Below, one piece after another: positions 5,522 through 5,650 of a stretch of DNA of 5,650 bases. Below the pieces are notes generated by a model. That model had not been told where the DNA came from. It did not search any database and saw only the letters and a list, made by a program, of their open reading frames with translations. The stretch is from Candidatus Fischerbacteria bacterium RBG_13_37_8 (GTDB taxonomy: Bacteria; Acidobacteriota; HRBIN11; MFGW01). Location of the stretch: positions 25,690 to 31,339 of the forward strand of contig MFGW01000008.1 of NCBI GenBank assembly GCA_001780385.1, given 5' to 3'. The position numbers and the translations under genes were made by a program. The first letter of the stretch is position 1. Each line of letters opens with the position of its first letter.

Positions 5522-5650
5522 CTAAAACTTAAATCGGTCACCGCGGAGCTCCACCGGTATCACCTTCGTGCGTTTATTCGCACTCTCAAAATCCTTGGCG
5601 GCGGGCTTGTAAAAATACTCCCTGTCTATGGCATGCATGGGAAAAACAAA
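5522..5650 (-). CDS. C-terminal fragment of an unrecognised minus-strand gene
   Basis: A minus-strand frame is open from the window edge to a TAG at 5524-5522, giving 42 residues and ending in VIPVELRGDRFKF. The fragment is mixed in character, with aromatic and basic residues, and shows no motif I recognise. Its GC content is about 48 percent by hand count (62 of 129). One plus-strand frame is also open across the same bases, so coding on this strand is not certain. It is preferred because it ends cleanly just beyond the hairpin and converges with nrfD, and its composition is protein-like. Only the end of the gene is present, so no function is proposed. Confidence 0.4.
   Translation of the reverse strand, partial: FVFPMHAIDREYFYKPAAKDFESANKRTKVIPVELRGDRFKF

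Noticed and set aside
1..5650. CRISPR arrays, tRNA or rRNA genes, insertion sequences or phage genes
   Set aside because: No spaced direct repeats, cloverleaf-like segments, rRNA stretches or transposase/integrase frames were seen; apart from the control gap and the right end, the window is filled by respiratory genes.

Overview
The window carries two divergently transcribed gene clusters for membrane-bound, periplasm-facing electron transfer, meeting at a 157-bp regulatory gap (2608-2764). It looks like chromosomal DNA of a fairly AT-rich, Gram-negative-type, anaerobic or respiring bacterium that probably uses menaquinone. The reasons are a b6-type cytochrome b, a Rieske protein with a low-potential-type cluster box, and a dense supply of multihaem c-type cytochromes. 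Such combinations are known from anammox planctomycetes, Nitrospirae, sulfate- and metal-reducing deltaproteobacteria and related lineages. The sequence alone does not settle the taxon.

Minus-strand cluster, read leftwards from the gap: a Rieske [2Fe-2S] protein (2607-2152, GTG start), a cytochrome b fusing the b6 and subunit IV parts (2146-1070), and a multihaem cytochrome c with at least nine CxxCH motifs whose C-terminus runs off the left edge (1025-<1). This is a Rieske/cytochrome b quinol oxidase in which a large multihaem cytochrome stands where cytochrome c1 or f would be.

Plus-strand cluster, read rightwards: a membrane-anchored octahaem cytochrome c (2765-3508, TTG start), a Tat-exported four-cluster ferredoxin (3509-4270) and an NrfD-family integral membrane quinone-interacting subunit (4273-5463). 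The genes are packed with 0 and 2 bp between them. This is the cytochrome/NrfC/NrfD module seen in Nrf, Qrc, Hmc, Dsr and alternative complex III type complexes, here without a molybdopterin catalytic subunit inside the window.

Together the six genes encode two quinone-reactive membrane modules that both exchange electrons with periplasmic multihaem cytochromes. They could form one supercomplex or two alternative routes between the quinone pool and a periplasmic haem network. The octahaem protein is a clean tandem duplication of a tetrahaem domain, with four CxxCH motifs and four conserved extra histidines per half. The divergent gap holds good sigma70-type promoters in both directions, each overlapped by a short perfect palindrome.

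To the right of the NrfD gene lie a hairpin-forming repeat-like element (5472-5516) and the last 42 codons of an unrecognised minus-strand gene (5522->5650).
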